Source: Nocardia panacis (GTDB lineage: Bacteria; Actinomycetota; Actinomycetes; Mycobacteriales; Mycobacteriaceae). From it: 64,000 nucleotides of DNA. Below are positions 1 to 10,517 of the stretch, in pieces. The position numbers were made by a program, and so were the translations under genes. The notes beneath the pieces are model-generated. The model was not told the DNA's origin, did not search any database, and worked only from the letters and a program-made list of their open reading frames with translations. The stretch is taken from positions 744,001 to 808,000 of the forward strand of contig NZ_QZFU01000016.1 of NCBI RefSeq assembly GCF_003598715.1. Direction: 5' to 3'. How positions within the stretch are numbered: the first letter of the stretch is position 1; every line of letters begins with the position of its first letter.

Positions 1-19
1 TCGCCGTGTAGCGGCGGTC

Positions 20-895
20 TCACCGCGCGGGTATGCGTGATGGCCGCGAGCGGGACAATTCTCCGGCCAGTTCCAGTGTTCTCGCTTTCTCCTCGGCATC
101 GCCGACCAGGCTGACCAGCAGGTCGGTCGCGCCCGCGGTGGCGTACGCGTCGATGGCGGCGGCGACGGTTTCCTCGTCCCCGGCGACAACGGTTTCCGCG
201 ACGTTGCGCTGGCCCTGGCGGTCGAGCAGCGCTCGGTAGCCGGCGAGATCGGAGGCGAAGCCGAGCAGTGCCGCGACTTCCGCGCGGACGGCGTCCGGTC
301 TGTTCGTCACGCTCAGCATCACCGACGCGACGACGCGCGGGGCTTTCGCGACGGCGTCGATTCGCGGGCGGATATGGTCGGCGATCGTCGCCGGTGTCGT
401 CCACACGGTGACGGTGCCGTCGGCCAGTTCGCCCGCGATGCGGAGCATGACCGGGCCGAGTGCGGACAGCAGCACCGGCGGTGGCTGCACGCTCGGCAGT
501 TGCAGGTGACCGGCACCGGACAATTCGGTGCGCAGCGCGGTCAGGTACTCGCGGGTGTGCCGGGCGGGCCGGTCGAAGGACATGCCGTAGACGCCTTCGA
601 TGAACGGCTTGTGACTCGGGCCGACGCCGAGGGTGAACCGGTTTCCGGTGGCCGCCGCGACCGTGAGTGCCTGGGCGGCGAGCGCGATCGGGTGGCGTGG
701 GTAGGTCGGCACGACGGCCGTGCCCAGTTCGATTCCCGGCACTGCCGCCCCGACGAGTGCCGCGACGACGAGCGGGTCCCACGTCAGAACCTGATTGAAG
801 AACACGCTGCTCAGCCCGTGTTCGGCGGCGACACGCACCTGCTCGATCCGGGTTTCGATATCACATGGATCTCCGGCGTACAGGCCGATCCGCAT
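20..895 (-). CDS. LLM-class F420-dependent oxidoreductase
   Basis: This 291-residue protein has the luciferase-like TIM-barrel pattern. An early strand (MRIGLYAGD) is followed by the block LGTAVVPTYPRHP and by FTLGVGPSHK, which are typical of the actinobacterial F420-dependent group. Such enzymes move hydride between reduced cofactor F420 and an organic substrate in the cytosol. The ATG at 895 follows a GGAGGGG ribosome binding site. It is divergent from a TetR gene 85 bp away, and the shared spacer holds paired palindromes, so the regulator probably controls this enzyme. The substrate cannot be read from sequence. The family call is firm; the cofactor is inferred from the family. Confidence 0.85.
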   Translation of the reverse strand: MRIGLYAGDPCDIETRIEQVRVAAEHGLSSVFFNQVLTWDPLVVAALVGAAVPGIELGTAVVPTYPRHPIALAAQALTVAAATGNRFTLGVGPSHKPFIEGVYGMSFDRPARHTREYLTALRTELSGAGHLQLPSVQPPPVLLSALGPVMLRIAGELADGTVTVWTTPATIADHIRPRIDAVAKAPRVVASVMLSVTNRPDAVRAEVAALLGFASDLAGYRALLDRQGQRNVAETVVAGDEETVAAAIDAYATAGATDLLVSLVGDAEEKARTLELAGELSRSRPSRIPAR

Positions 896-909
896 GACCC
901 CTCCAAGGT

Positions 910-960
910 GAATTCTAGATTCCGCTTACCGGACGATAGCATAAGCTGAATCAGAGATTC
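910..960. promoter_or_regulatory. Paired GAAT-N5-ATTC palindromes between F420 enzyme and TetR gene
   Basis: Two 13-bp elements of form GAAT-N5-ATTC lie at 910-922 and 948-960, centred 38 bp apart in the divergent spacer. The second is a perfect GAATC-AGA-GATTC palindrome. Position and symmetry suit a TetR-type operator controlling both genes. This is inference from sequence only. Confidence 0.4.
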
Positions 961-980
961 CGGTTGATGGGAGCGTGGAA

Positions 981-1535
981 GTGCGGGCGGACGCGCGGCG
1001 CAACCGGTCGGCGATCACCGGCGCAGCCCTGCGGCTGGCAGCCGAGCGGGGCGAGGCCGTATCGATGGAGGACATCGCACGGGTGGCGGGCGTCGGCGTC
1101 GGCACGCTGTACCGACACTTCCCGGACCGACGAGCCCTGCTCGAGGACATCGCGGTCGACACCCTGCGAGAACTGATCGAGGCCACGCGCGCGCAGGTCG
1201 GCCGGGCCTCGGCCTGGGAGGCGCTGCTGCGAGTAGTGGAACTCTGCGTGAGTTTGCCGCTGGCACTGATCAAATCGCTGCTCACCAACGAACCCGCACA
1301 CCCCGACCTCCCCGAACTGGAGGCACAGGCCAACGCGCTGATCGCCGAGATCGCGGCGGCCGCACAGCGCGAGGGCGACTTGCGCACCGACATCCCGCCG
1401 ACGGAGGTGGTGCGAGTGCTCAACGTGGCGCTCTGCCGCTGCGGCGCCAGGGTCGACGATCATCTGACCCGCGTCGTGTTGGACGGTCTGCGCGCGGCGC
1501 CGCTCAGGCGCGGTGGTCGAGCAGGTGTCGCATGA
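981..1535 (+). CDS. TetR family transcriptional regulator
   Basis: The N-terminal helix-turn-helix is clear: SMEDIARVAGVGVGTLYRHF is the recognition region of a TetR repressor. The remaining roughly 120 residues form the usual ligand-binding domain. An upstream in-frame GTG at 975 would add two residues, but the GGGAG at 969-973 is better spaced for the GTG at 981. The gene is divergent from the F420 enzyme and probably represses it. Its 3' end overlaps the convergent hydrolase gene by 32 bp. The ligand is unknown. Confidence 0.85.
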   Translation: MRADARRNRSAITGAALRLAAERGEAVSMEDIARVAGVGVGTLYRHFPDRRALLEDIAVDTLRELIEATRAQVGRASAWEALLRVVELCVSLPLALIKSLLTNEPAHPDLPELEAQANALIAEIAAAAQREGDLRTDIPPTEVVRVLNVALCRCGARVDDHLTRVVLDGLRAAPLRRGGRAGVA

Positions 1536-2343
1536 GGTGGCCGGTCAATGCCTCGGGCGCCTGCTCCGGAATCCAATGCGAGACATCCTCGAGCATCTCG
1601 AACCGGTACGGCCCGGTGACATAGTCCCGTGCCGCGAGGGCCGCGGTGGAACCGACCGCCGAATCCTCGGTGCTCCACACGTAAAGCGTTGGCACCGAGA
1701 CTTTTTCGATCGGGCCTGCGAGGTGCATGGCGCGATACCAGTTGAGTGCGGCGGTGAGCGCACCCGGTTCGGCGAGCCGGGTCACATACTCTTCGACGCG
1801 CTCCTGCGGGATCTTCCATTCGAATATCCGTCGCAGTCCGGCGGCATTGTCGGCGAGCAGGGCGCGCTCGGCGACGCGCGGCTGTCGCAGCAGGTGAAAG
1901 TAGCGGGAGCGCTGGGCCTGGTCGGGATCGGTGTCGAGTGCCCGGCGGAAGGCAGTGGGATGCGGGATGGACACCGCGGTCAGGGTGCGCACCCGCTGCG
2001 GATGCGTCGCCGCGAATTCCCACGCCACGGCGGCGCCCCAATCGTGGCCGACGAGATCGAATCGCCGCCAACCGAGTTGGTCGGCCATGGCGGCGACGTC
2101 GGCGACGAGTTCGGCGCTGCGGTAGTCGTCCATCCGCTCGGGCCGCACGCCGGGGGAGTAGCCGCGCTGATGGGGCGCGACCGCCCGGCATCCGCCGCCG
2201 CCGAGGGCGGTGAGCTGGAACTCCCATTCCAGGCCCGATTGCGGGAAGCCGTGCAGCAGCAGCACTTCCCGCCCCTCATCCGGACCTGCCGCGAGCGCGT
2301 CGAAGGTGCCTGCCGCGGTGGGAATCTCGATGTGTTCGATCAC
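1504..2343 (-). CDS. Alpha/beta hydrolase, epoxide hydrolase-like
   Basis: The 279-residue protein has the full epoxide hydrolase layout. It shows the oxyanion motif HGFPQSGLEW near residue 30 and the nucleophile elbow LVGHDWGAAVAWEF, where Asp replaces Ser. A late acid and the histidine sit in DVSHWIPEQAPEAL. Family members hydrolyse epoxides through an aspartyl-ester intermediate, although some act on haloalkanes. The GTG at 2343 was chosen because homology starts at IEHIEIPTAAG; the longer frame upstream is Arg/Pro-rich shadow that runs through the histidine-rich gene. It lies 47 bp downstream of that gene and overlaps the convergent TetR gene by 32 bp. Confidence 0.85.
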   Translation of the reverse strand: MIEHIEIPTAAGTFDALAAGPDEGREVLLLHGFPQSGLEWEFQLTALGGGGCRAVAPHQRGYSPGVRPERMDDYRSAELVADVAAMADQLGWRRFDLVGHDWGAAVAWEFAATHPQRVRTLTAVSIPHPTAFRRALDTDPDQAQRSRYFHLLRQPRVAERALLADNAAGLRRIFEWKIPQERVEEYVTRLAEPGALTAALNWYRAMHLAGPIEKVSVPTLYVWSTEDSAVGSTAALAARDYVTGPYRFEMLEDVSHWIPEQAPEALTGHLMRHLLDHRA

Positions 2344-2390
2344 CCGGCCGACTCTAGGACACAGGCCCTGGGCCTGTGTGAGATCAACGG

Positions 2391-2687
2391 TCAGTGGTCG
2401 TCGTAGTGCCCCTCGTGGGCCGCGTGCCGGTGGCCGTCGTGCAGATAGTCCACATGGTCGCCGTGCTGGACGGCGACATGTCCGCATCCCTCGCCGTGTA
2501 CGTGATCGTGGCCGGGGTGTTCGACGTGGCCGGTGGGTTCGCATTCGTCGTAGTGGCCGTCGTGTTCGCGGTGCAGATGCCCGTCGTGGGCGTAGTCGAC
2601 GTGGTCGCCGTGCGGTACGGCGGTATGCCCGCAGTCCGGGCCGTGGTGGTGTTCGTGTTCGGTGTGCTCAACGTGTGCCGTGGTCAT
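2391..2687 (-). CDS. Histidine-rich tandem-duplicated small protein, probable metal binder
   Basis: This 98-residue protein contains 28 histidines, many Asp/Glu and three Cys, with almost no hydrophobic core. It is an internal duplication: CGHTAVPHGDHVDYAHDGH in the first half recurs as CGHVAVQHGDHVDYLHDGH in the second. The ATG at 2687 follows AAAGGGG at good spacing. Histidine-dense proteins of this kind usually bind zinc, nickel, cobalt or copper as stores or metallochaperones. I cannot name the family, and no metal transporter or metalloregulator lies next to it. No signal peptide or membrane segment is visible, so it should be cytosolic. Confidence 0.7.
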   Translation of the reverse strand: MTTAHVEHTEHEHHHGPDCGHTAVPHGDHVDYAHDGHLHREHDGHYDECEPTGHVEHPGHDHVHGEGCGHVAVQHGDHVDYLHDGHRHAAHEGHYDDH

Positions 2688-2813
2688 GGGTCAGCACCCC
2701 TTTCTCGCACAGCTCGCCAAGTAGTGGATACCCAAAACACTAGTTGATGCGCATGGCTGCATGTAGCTGTGCGGTTGCTTTTCTCGATTCGCCGCGGATT
2801 CGAACGCGGAGGA

Positions 2814-3539
2814 TCACAGCACGTCGGAGAGGAAACGGCGCAACCTGGGCGTCTGGGGATCGTCGAACAGGGCGTCGGGGGTCCCGGTCTCCACCACGCG
2901 GCCCGCGTCCATGAAGAAGACGCTGTCGGAGACGGTGCGCGCGAAACCCATCTCGTGGGTCACCACGATCATCGACATACCGCCCGCCGCCAGATCCGTC
3001 ATCAGCGCCAGCACACCCTTGACCAATTCGGGATCTAGCGCCGAGGTGGCCTCGTCGAAGAACATGATCTCCGGCCGCATGGCCAGCGCCCGCGCGATGG
3101 CGACCCGCTGCTGCTGCCCGCCGGACAATTGCGCCGGGCGCGCGTCGGCCTTGTCCCGCAGACCGACCACTTCGAGCTGCTCCAACGCGAGGGCGCGGGC
3201 CTGCTCCCTGTCCAGTCCGCGCAATTTGCGCGGTCCAAGCGCGATATTGTCCGCGACGCTGCGGTGCGGGAACAGATTGAAATGCTGGAACACCATACCG
3301 ATGCGCCTGCGCAACCGATCCGGATTCTCGGTGAGCACCGATTTCCCGTCGAGCAGCACATCGCCCCGATCGGGTTCGTGCAGTCGGTTCAGCACCCGCA
3401 GCAGCGTGGACTTCCCGGACCCGGACGGGCCGATGACGGTGGCGGTCTTTCCGGCGGCGACGTGAATATCGATACCGCGCAGCACATCGTTGTGGCCGAG
3501 CCGCAGGTGCAGATCGGTTCCGGTGAGCGAGGCACTCAT
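2814..3539 (-). CDS. Polar amino acid ABC transporter ATP-binding protein (GlnQ type)
   Basis: The 241-residue ATPase carries Walker A GPSGSGKST near residue 38, the Q-loop VFQHFNLFPH, the signature LSGGQQQRVAIARAL, Walker B IMFFDEATSALDP and the switch VTHEMGFA. The FNLFPH and TSALDP variants are typical of the polar amino acid uptake subfamily. It powers the importer whose fused binding-protein/permease gene ends one base upstream, so the two are co-translated. A homodimer with the permease is expected at the inner face of the membrane. The amino acid substrate is unknown. Confidence 0.92.
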   Translation of the reverse strand: MSASLTGTDLHLRLGHNDVLRGIDIHVAAGKTATVIGPSGSGKSTLLRVLNRLHEPDRGDVLLDGKSVLTENPDRLRRRIGMVFQHFNLFPHRSVADNIALGPRKLRGLDREQARALALEQLEVVGLRDKADARPAQLSGGQQQRVAIARALAMRPEIMFFDEATSALDPELVKGVLALMTDLAAGGMSMIVVTHEMGFARTVSDSVFFMDAGRVVETGTPDALFDDPQTPRLRRFLSDVL

Positions 3540-3540
3540 C

Positions 3541-5316
3541 TCAGCGCCCTTCCGTGACGGCGGACTGTTCGACAGGTTCGGCGGGCCGGTCCGGCCCGGT
3601 CCGCATCCGCCGGTCGATGTAGTTGACCAGGTGGGTGAGCGGAATGGTGAGCAGCAGGTAGACCAGGCCCGCCGCGACCAGCGGCGACAGATTCCCGGTC
3701 TGGGCGTTCAGGTCGCGACCCACCGCGAACAGTTCGCGCTGGGTGGCCAACAGACCCAGGAAGTAGATCAGCGAGGAGTCCTTGATGAGCGCGATGAACT
3801 GATTCATCAGCGCGGGCAGCACCCGGCGCACACCCTGCGGGATGACCACCAGCGTCATTGCCTGCCGGTAGCCGAACCCGATGGCGCGGGCCGCCTCCAA
3901 CTGACCGGCCTCCACCGACTGGATGCCGGAACGGAAGATCTCGCCGATGTAGGCGGCGGCCAGCAAAGCCAGCGCGAGCGCACCCAACCAGTACGGATTG
4001 TTGCCGGTGACATTGCGCACCACCGGACCGACACCGAGCCCGATCACCAGGATGATGACCACCGCGGGCAGACCGCGGAAGATATCGGTGTAGATCCGCG
4101 CGGGCCAGCGCAGCCAGCGGGTGCGCGAGATACCCGCCACGGCGAGCAGCATGCCGAGTATGGTGCCGATCACGCCCGAAACCAGTGCGAGGATAAGGGT
4201 GTTCGGCAATCCTGTCTTCAGCAGCTCGGGAAAGGCCTTGCGGTACAGCGACCAATCGAGGAACGTGTCCTTCAGTTGCGCCAGTGTGGATTTCGGCGCG
4301 GCGGCCTGCGTCTCACCCGCTTTGTGCTGTGCCGCGATGGCGGCGAAATCGGGGAGCTGCGGTATCGGCGCCGCCTTGGAGCCCGGTTTCCAGCCCGGAG
4401 GCAGTTGGCGCGGCACCCAGTCGGCGTAGAGCCGAGCATAGGTGCCGTCCGCGATCACCGCGTCCAATCCGCTGTTGAGCGCGTCGATCAGCGGTTGATT
4501 GTTCTTGCGCACCGCGTAGCCGACGAAGTTGTCCAGGCTGAAGGTGTTCTGGGCGATCGAGGTGCCGTCACCGGGTTTGATCGCACCCTCCGCCTGCGCC
4601 GACGGCGCGACCCAGACGTCGACCTGTCCGGACTTCAGGTTCGCGTAGGCGGTGTTGTAGTCGGGGAACTTCACCGGGTCCAGGTGCAATTGGTTGACCA
4701 CGTAGTCGTCCTGCACCGTGCCCTGCACGACCGCGATCCGGGTGCCCCGGCCCAGATCCGAGAAACCTTTGACGGCACTGCCATTGGGCACGACAAGGGA
4801 GAAGTAGCCGAAGTCGTAGCCATTGGTGAACCCGACCAGTCGCCTGCGCTCCTCGGTGGTGGTGATGTTGGAGGATCCGACATCGAAGCGTCCGCCCGCC
4901 ACCTGGGACAGCAGCGGCGCGAATTCGGTGCCGGAGAATTCCACTCGCAGACCGAGTTTCGCGCCGATGGCGGCCAGCAGCTCATTGTCGAAGCCGGTGT
5001 AGCTGCCGCTCGAGTTGACGCAGATGCTCGGCGGGGCGTCCGACAGCGTGCCGACGCTGAGCTTGCCGGGGGTGATCAGACCGAGCTTGGCGGTGTCGAT
5101 ATTCGACAGCGGCGCCGTCTCGGCGGTGGTGTAGGTGTCCACACCCGCGCCCACGGCGGCGCCCAGATTGGTCGGCGCGGCGGAGGCGGCGCTCACGCCG
5201 GGCGGCGAGCACTGGTCCCGCGTCTGGGTGGCGCCGCACGCCGTGGCCGCGATACCGGCCGCCAGCAATATCACGGCGAAAAACGCGTGCGAGCGCAAAC
5301 GGGACAGACGGGCCAT
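3541..5316 (-). CDS. Amino acid ABC transporter, fused substrate-binding and permease protein
   Basis: The 591-residue protein begins with a lipoprotein-type signal ending ATACG. A family-3 solute-binding domain follows (about residues 70-290, with LSVGTLSDAPP and SYTGFDNELLAAIGAKLG). An alkaline linker leads to a HisM/GlnP-type permease domain of several membrane helices, with the EAA-type loop EAARAIGFGYRQAMTLVVIP near residue 480. Fusing receptor and channel removes the need for a free binding protein. The ATG at 5316 is preferred to the upstream TTG at 5325, though neither has a strong ribosome binding site. The ATPase follows one base downstream. The fusion is continuous in a single frame. 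Confidence 0.9.
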   Translation of the reverse strand: MARLSRLRSHAFFAVILLAAGIAATACGATQTRDQCSPPGVSAASAAPTNLGAAVGAGVDTYTTAETAPLSNIDTAKLGLITPGKLSVGTLSDAPPSICVNSSGSYTGFDNELLAAIGAKLGLRVEFSGTEFAPLLSQVAGGRFDVGSSNITTTEERRRLVGFTNGYDFGYFSLVVPNGSAVKGFSDLGRGTRIAVVQGTVQDDYVVNQLHLDPVKFPDYNTAYANLKSGQVDVWVAPSAQAEGAIKPGDGTSIAQNTFSLDNFVGYAVRKNNQPLIDALNSGLDAVIADGTYARLYADWVPRQLPPGWKPGSKAAPIPQLPDFAAIAAQHKAGETQAAAPKSTLAQLKDTFLDWSLYRKAFPELLKTGLPNTLILALVSGVIGTILGMLLAVAGISRTRWLRWPARIYTDIFRGLPAVVIILVIGLGVGPVVRNVTGNNPYWLGALALALLAAAYIGEIFRSGIQSVEAGQLEAARAIGFGYRQAMTLVVIPQGVRRVLPALMNQFIALIKDSSLIYFLGLLATQRELFAVGRDLNAQTGNLSPLVAAGLVYLLLTIPLTHLVNYIDRRMRTGPDRPAEPVEQSAVTEGR

Positions 5317-5469
5317 GACCGGCAAGCGTAGCCGCGCCCGACCTGCAATTTTGCGGCTACCCCTGACTCGGGGCAGGCGTGTCCCGGCGCAGCGGGGCGG
5401 GCGGGATTCGGATCACCGCGATCCGAATCCGCCGCCGCGCGCCGCGAAATCCCAGCGGCCGAAGCTGTT

Positions 5470-6264
5470 TCAGGCCAGTCCGCGTACGGGCTCGGGATTG
5501 ACCTCGTCGCGCCAGCGAATCGCCTCCAGCACGGTGCTCAGGTCGTAGTCCGGACCGCTCGTCCCCACCGTGAACAGGGTGACCCCGGCGTCGAGATACT
5601 CCCGCGCCTTCTCCAGACCCGGCCACTGCGACGACCGCTCGATATCCCGCTCGTCGGTGCCGACGTCCGCGCAATGCTCGGCCAGCACCTTGTTCTTGTG
5701 CGCGAGCGCCTCCGGCGCGAGGAAAGCATGCCAGATATCGCCGTACTCGGCGACCAGGCGCAGCGTCTTCTTCTCGCCCGCGCCGCCGATCAGGATCGGT
5801 ATCTGGCGCACCGGCTGCGGAGTCAGCCGCGCCAACCTGGACTGGAGCCGGGCCATGTACTGCTTCAGCAGCGCCAAACGGCTTCCCGCCGTGCCGAATT
5901 CGTAGCCGTACTCGGTGTAGTCGCGCTCGAACCAGCCCGCGCCGATGCCCAGGATCAACCGGCCGTCGCTGATGTGGTCCACCGTGCGCGCCATATCCGC
6001 GAGCAGGTCGGGATTGCGGTAGCCGCCGCCGGTGACCAGTGCGCCGATCTCCACCCGCTCGGTCTGCTCGGCGAAGGCGGCCAACATGGTCCAGCATTCG
6101 AAATGCGCGCCGTCCGGATCGCCGGTGAGGGGGTAGAAGTGATCCCAGTTGAAGACGATGTCGACACCCGCGTCTTCGGCGCGCAGCACCGCGTCGCGGA
6201 GGAGTCCGTACTTCGGTGCGTGCTGCGGTTGTAGCTGAACGCCGATCCGAACCGGACGACTCAT
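5470..6264 (-). CDS. LLM-class F420-dependent oxidoreductase
   Basis: This 264-residue luciferase-like protein contains RIGVQLQPQHAPKY at the start, VDIVFNWDHFYPLTGDPDG, the block VEIGALVTGGGYRNPDLLA and the phosphate-site stretch LGIGAGWFERDYTEYG. These fit the actinobacterial F420-dependent LLM group. The ATG at 6264 sits five bases after AGGAG, better than the upstream GTG at 6270. It is unlike the other LLM enzyme of the window in sequence and length. It is divergent from the sugar-importer ATPase gene, 191 bp away. Substrate unknown. Confidence 0.87.
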   Translation of the reverse strand: MSRPVRIGVQLQPQHAPKYGLLRDAVLRAEDAGVDIVFNWDHFYPLTGDPDGAHFECWTMLAAFAEQTERVEIGALVTGGGYRNPDLLADMARTVDHISDGRLILGIGAGWFERDYTEYGYEFGTAGSRLALLKQYMARLQSRLARLTPQPVRQIPILIGGAGEKKTLRLVAEYGDIWHAFLAPEALAHKNKVLAEHCADVGTDERDIERSSQWPGLEKAREYLDAGVTLFTVGTSGPDYDLSTVLEAIRWRDEVNPEPVRGLA

Positions 6265-6455
6265 GCGCACTCCTCGTTTCGTCGGATTTTTTTCGTCGGA
6301 TCATGCCGGGGATTCCGCATCTCGATCACGAGGCTACTCACACAGCGGTTTTCACGCACGACGGGCGCGCGCGAGGCGCGCCGAGTAGGATCGCCGACAC
6401 CCTTGTACTCGGATCGTCCGGCACGTTCCTGCCGGTGAATGGGATGTGATCTGTC

Positions 6456-7532
<1,077 letters not shown>

Positions 7533-7546
7533 CCGGTCCGCACTGA

Positions 7547-7578
7547 GCTGAAGCCGGGCGCGTGTGCCCGGCTTCAGC
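7547..7578. terminator. Bidirectional rho-independent-type hairpin
   Basis: A perfect 13-bp stem (7547-7559 with 7566-7578) with a 6-base loop lies between the convergent ATPase and HxlR genes and overlaps the HxlR stop codon. The symmetry suits termination from both sides. No long T run follows. Confidence 0.75.
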
Positions 7579-8077
7579 GTTCGGATCGCTTGCGCGTCTT
7601 GACCCAATCCCGATTCAGTCGTACGCCGAGATCGTCCAGGGCGACCTCGCGTCCGCCCGCGCTGCGCATCTGCACCCGCACCGGATCGCCGGTGGCCTCC
7701 TCGACCAGTTGCAGCGGGGCCGGGCCGGGTTGCAGATACGCGTCGCCCCATTGCATCAACCCCATCACCACCGGCAGCAGATCGCGTCCCATCTGGGTGA
7801 GCACGTATTCGTGCCGGGTCCGCTTGCCCTGTTCCCGATAGGGGCTCTTGACCAACAGTCCGGCCTCGGTGAGTTTGCGCAGTTGCGCGGCGGCGGCGGC
7901 ATCGGTGATGCCGACGCGTCCGGCGAATCCGTCGAAGCGGGTGGTGCCGTAATACGCCTCGCGCAGGATCAGCAGCGACGAGCGCGTGCCCACCAGCTCG
8001 AGCGCCTTGGCGATCGAGCATTCCTCCGGTTTCCACGAGTTCAGATCCGCGAGTGGACCCTCCATCACTGCTGCCAT
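7574..8077 (-). CDS. HxlR family transcriptional regulator
   Basis: The protein has the winged-helix HxlR signature: CSIAKALELVGTRSSLLILRE, then GITDAAAAAQLRKLTEAGLL and the wing YREQGKRTRHEYVLTQMG. The C-terminal 50 residues are an added arm. Among several possible starts I chose the ATG at 8077; one at 8089 would add four residues. It is divergent from a thiolase, and the spacer carries a regular array of GTCTGACT sites that it probably binds. HxlR regulators often sense electrophiles or aldehydes or autoregulate; the signal here is unknown. Confidence 0.87.
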   Translation of the reverse strand: MAAVMEGPLADLNSWKPEECSIAKALELVGTRSSLLILREAYYGTTRFDGFAGRVGITDAAAAAQLRKLTEAGLLVKSPYREQGKRTRHEYVLTQMGRDLLPVVMGLMQWGDAYLQPGPAPLQLVEEATGDPVRVQMRSAGGREVALDDLGVRLNRDWVKTRKRSER

Positions 8078-8095
8078 GACGCACATCATAGTCGA

Positions 8096-8169
8096 GTCTG
8101 ACTTTCCAAAACTAAGGCCAGGTAGGTAGTCTGACTATATAAATACAGAGTCAGACGGGCAGTCGGACT
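8096..8169. promoter_or_regulatory. 33-bp-periodic operator array in the HxlR/thiolase spacer
   Basis: GTCTGACT occurs at 8096-8103 and 8129-8136, and GTCGGACT at 8162-8169, exactly 33 bp apart each time. An inverted copy AGTCAGAC at 8149-8156 makes a palindrome with the middle box (12-bp spacer). An AT-rich TATATAAATAC, possibly a -10 region for the thiolase, lies between them. Regular spacing of about three helical turns suggests cooperative binding by the HxlR protein. Confidence 0.55.
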
Positions 8170-8190
8170 CTCGATCCGAAAGGAAGCACC

Positions 8191-9360
<1,170 letters not shown>

Positions 9361-9362
9361 GC

Positions 9363-9395
9363 GACGGTGGCGCCCGCCGAGCGGGCGCCACCGTC
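9363..9395 (+). terminator. Thiolase terminator hairpin
   Basis: A perfect 15-bp GC-rich stem (9363-9377 with 9381-9395) around a 3-base loop starts two bases after the thiolase stop. It separates the thiolase from menC. Confidence 0.8.
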
Positions 9396-9416
9396 TCCAA
9401 AGCGCAGGGCGCGATT

Positions 9417-10406
9417 ATGCTTGCGCCGATGAGCGAGCCGATGACCAGCCACGTCTACGCGATTCCGATGCGAACCCGGTTTCGCGGGATCACCGTGCGC
9501 GAGGGCATGTTCCTCGAAGGACCGCTCGGGTGGGGCGAATTCTGCCCGTTCCCGGAATACAACGACCGTGAGGCCGCCGGATGGCTGGCCACCGCGCTGG
9601 AGCAGATGCGGGTCGGCTGGCCCGCGCCGGTGCGCGATCGCATACCCGTCAATTGCACCGTGCCCGCGGTGGATCCACAGCGGGCACATGCGATCGTCAC
9701 CGCGTCCGGCTGCCGCACCGCCAAGGTGAAGGTCGCCGACCATCCCGACTCGCTGGCCGAGGATCTGGCCAGGGTGGCGGCGGTGCGCGACGCGCTCGGC
9801 CCCGGCGGCCGGATCCGCGTGGACGCGAACGCTGTCTGGGATGTGGCTACCGCCATCGACCATATCCGCCGCATCGACCGCGCCGCAGGCGGTTTGGAAT
9901 ACGTCGAACAACCCTGCCGGACCATCGAGGAGTTGGCCGCCGTGCGCCGCAAGGTGACGGTCCGCATCGCCGCCGACGAATCCATCCGCCGCGCCGAGGA
10001 TCCGCTGCGGGTCGCCGTGGCGGGCGCGGCCGATATCGCCGTCCTGAAATGCACCCCGCTCGGCGGCGTCCGGCGCGCGCTGCGGGTCGCCGAGGCCGCG
10101 GGACTGCCCTGCGTCGTCTCCTCCGCCTTGGAGACCAGCGTCGGTCTCGCCGCCCAACTCGCGCTGGCGGGCGCGCTCCCCGAACTCGACTTCGCCTGCG
10201 GTTTGGGCACCCTCTCGCTGCTCACCGGCGATGTCGTCCCCGATTCGCTGCGCCCGGTCGACGGCTACCTGCCCGTGCCGCGCACTGCCCCCACACCCAC
10301 CCCCGAACTCCTCGCCGAATACCGTCACCCTGACGCGGCTCGCACCATTTGGTGGCAAGAGCGCCTGGCCCGCGTTCTCCCCCTTGCGGAGTCACTGGCG
10401 CACTAA
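9417..10406 (+). CDS. menC: o-Succinylbenzoate synthase
   Basis: The 329-residue protein is an enolase-superfamily MenC of the actinobacterial type. It shows FRGITVREGMFLEGPLGWGEF at the N-terminus, the catalytic KVKV lysine pair, and metal ligands in RVDANAVW, EYVEQP and IAADES. A second-lysine strand appears in ADIAVLKCTPLGGV. It dehydrates SHCHC to o-succinylbenzoate in menaquinone synthesis in the cytosol. No other men gene is adjacent, which is common for actinobacterial menC. The ATG at 9417 was chosen; ATGs at 9429 and 9441 are alternatives. It is convergent with the metallohydrolase gene, 111 bp away. Confidence 0.9.
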   Translation: MLAPMSEPMTSHVYAIPMRTRFRGITVREGMFLEGPLGWGEFCPFPEYNDREAAGWLATALEQMRVGWPAPVRDRIPVNCTVPAVDPQRAHAIVTASGCRTAKVKVADHPDSLAEDLARVAAVRDALGPGGRIRVDANAVWDVATAIDHIRRIDRAAGGLEYVEQPCRTIEELAAVRRKVTVRIAADESIRRAEDPLRVAVAGAADIAVLKCTPLGGVRRALRVAEAAGLPCVVSSALETSVGLAAQLALAGALPELDFACGLGTLSLLTGDVVPDSLRPVDGYLPVPRTAPTPTPELLAEYRHPDAARTIWWQERLARVLPLAESLAH

Positions 10407-10517
10407 CCCGGACTTCTGTCCACGACCATTCTCATCGAAAACTGGGCGACCGCCGAGCGCCGCAGCTCGTGAATGGCAGTTACGCAGTTGGACAAGTTCT
10501 TTCGCGCTACAGGGGGA

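Noticed and set aside
2792..2809. Sequence resembling a tRNA T-arm (minus strand CCGCG-TTCGAATC-CGCGG)
   Set aside because: The loop is one base too long, and no acceptor, D or anticodon arm can be built around it because the glnQ-type gene adjoins it. It may be a weak hairpin after that gene.
3490..5331. A 613-codon open frame on the plus strand opposite the amino-acid transporter
   Set aside because: The minus-strand frame encodes a clear receptor-permease fusion; the plus frame is low-complexity Gln/Arg/Asp sequence without motifs.
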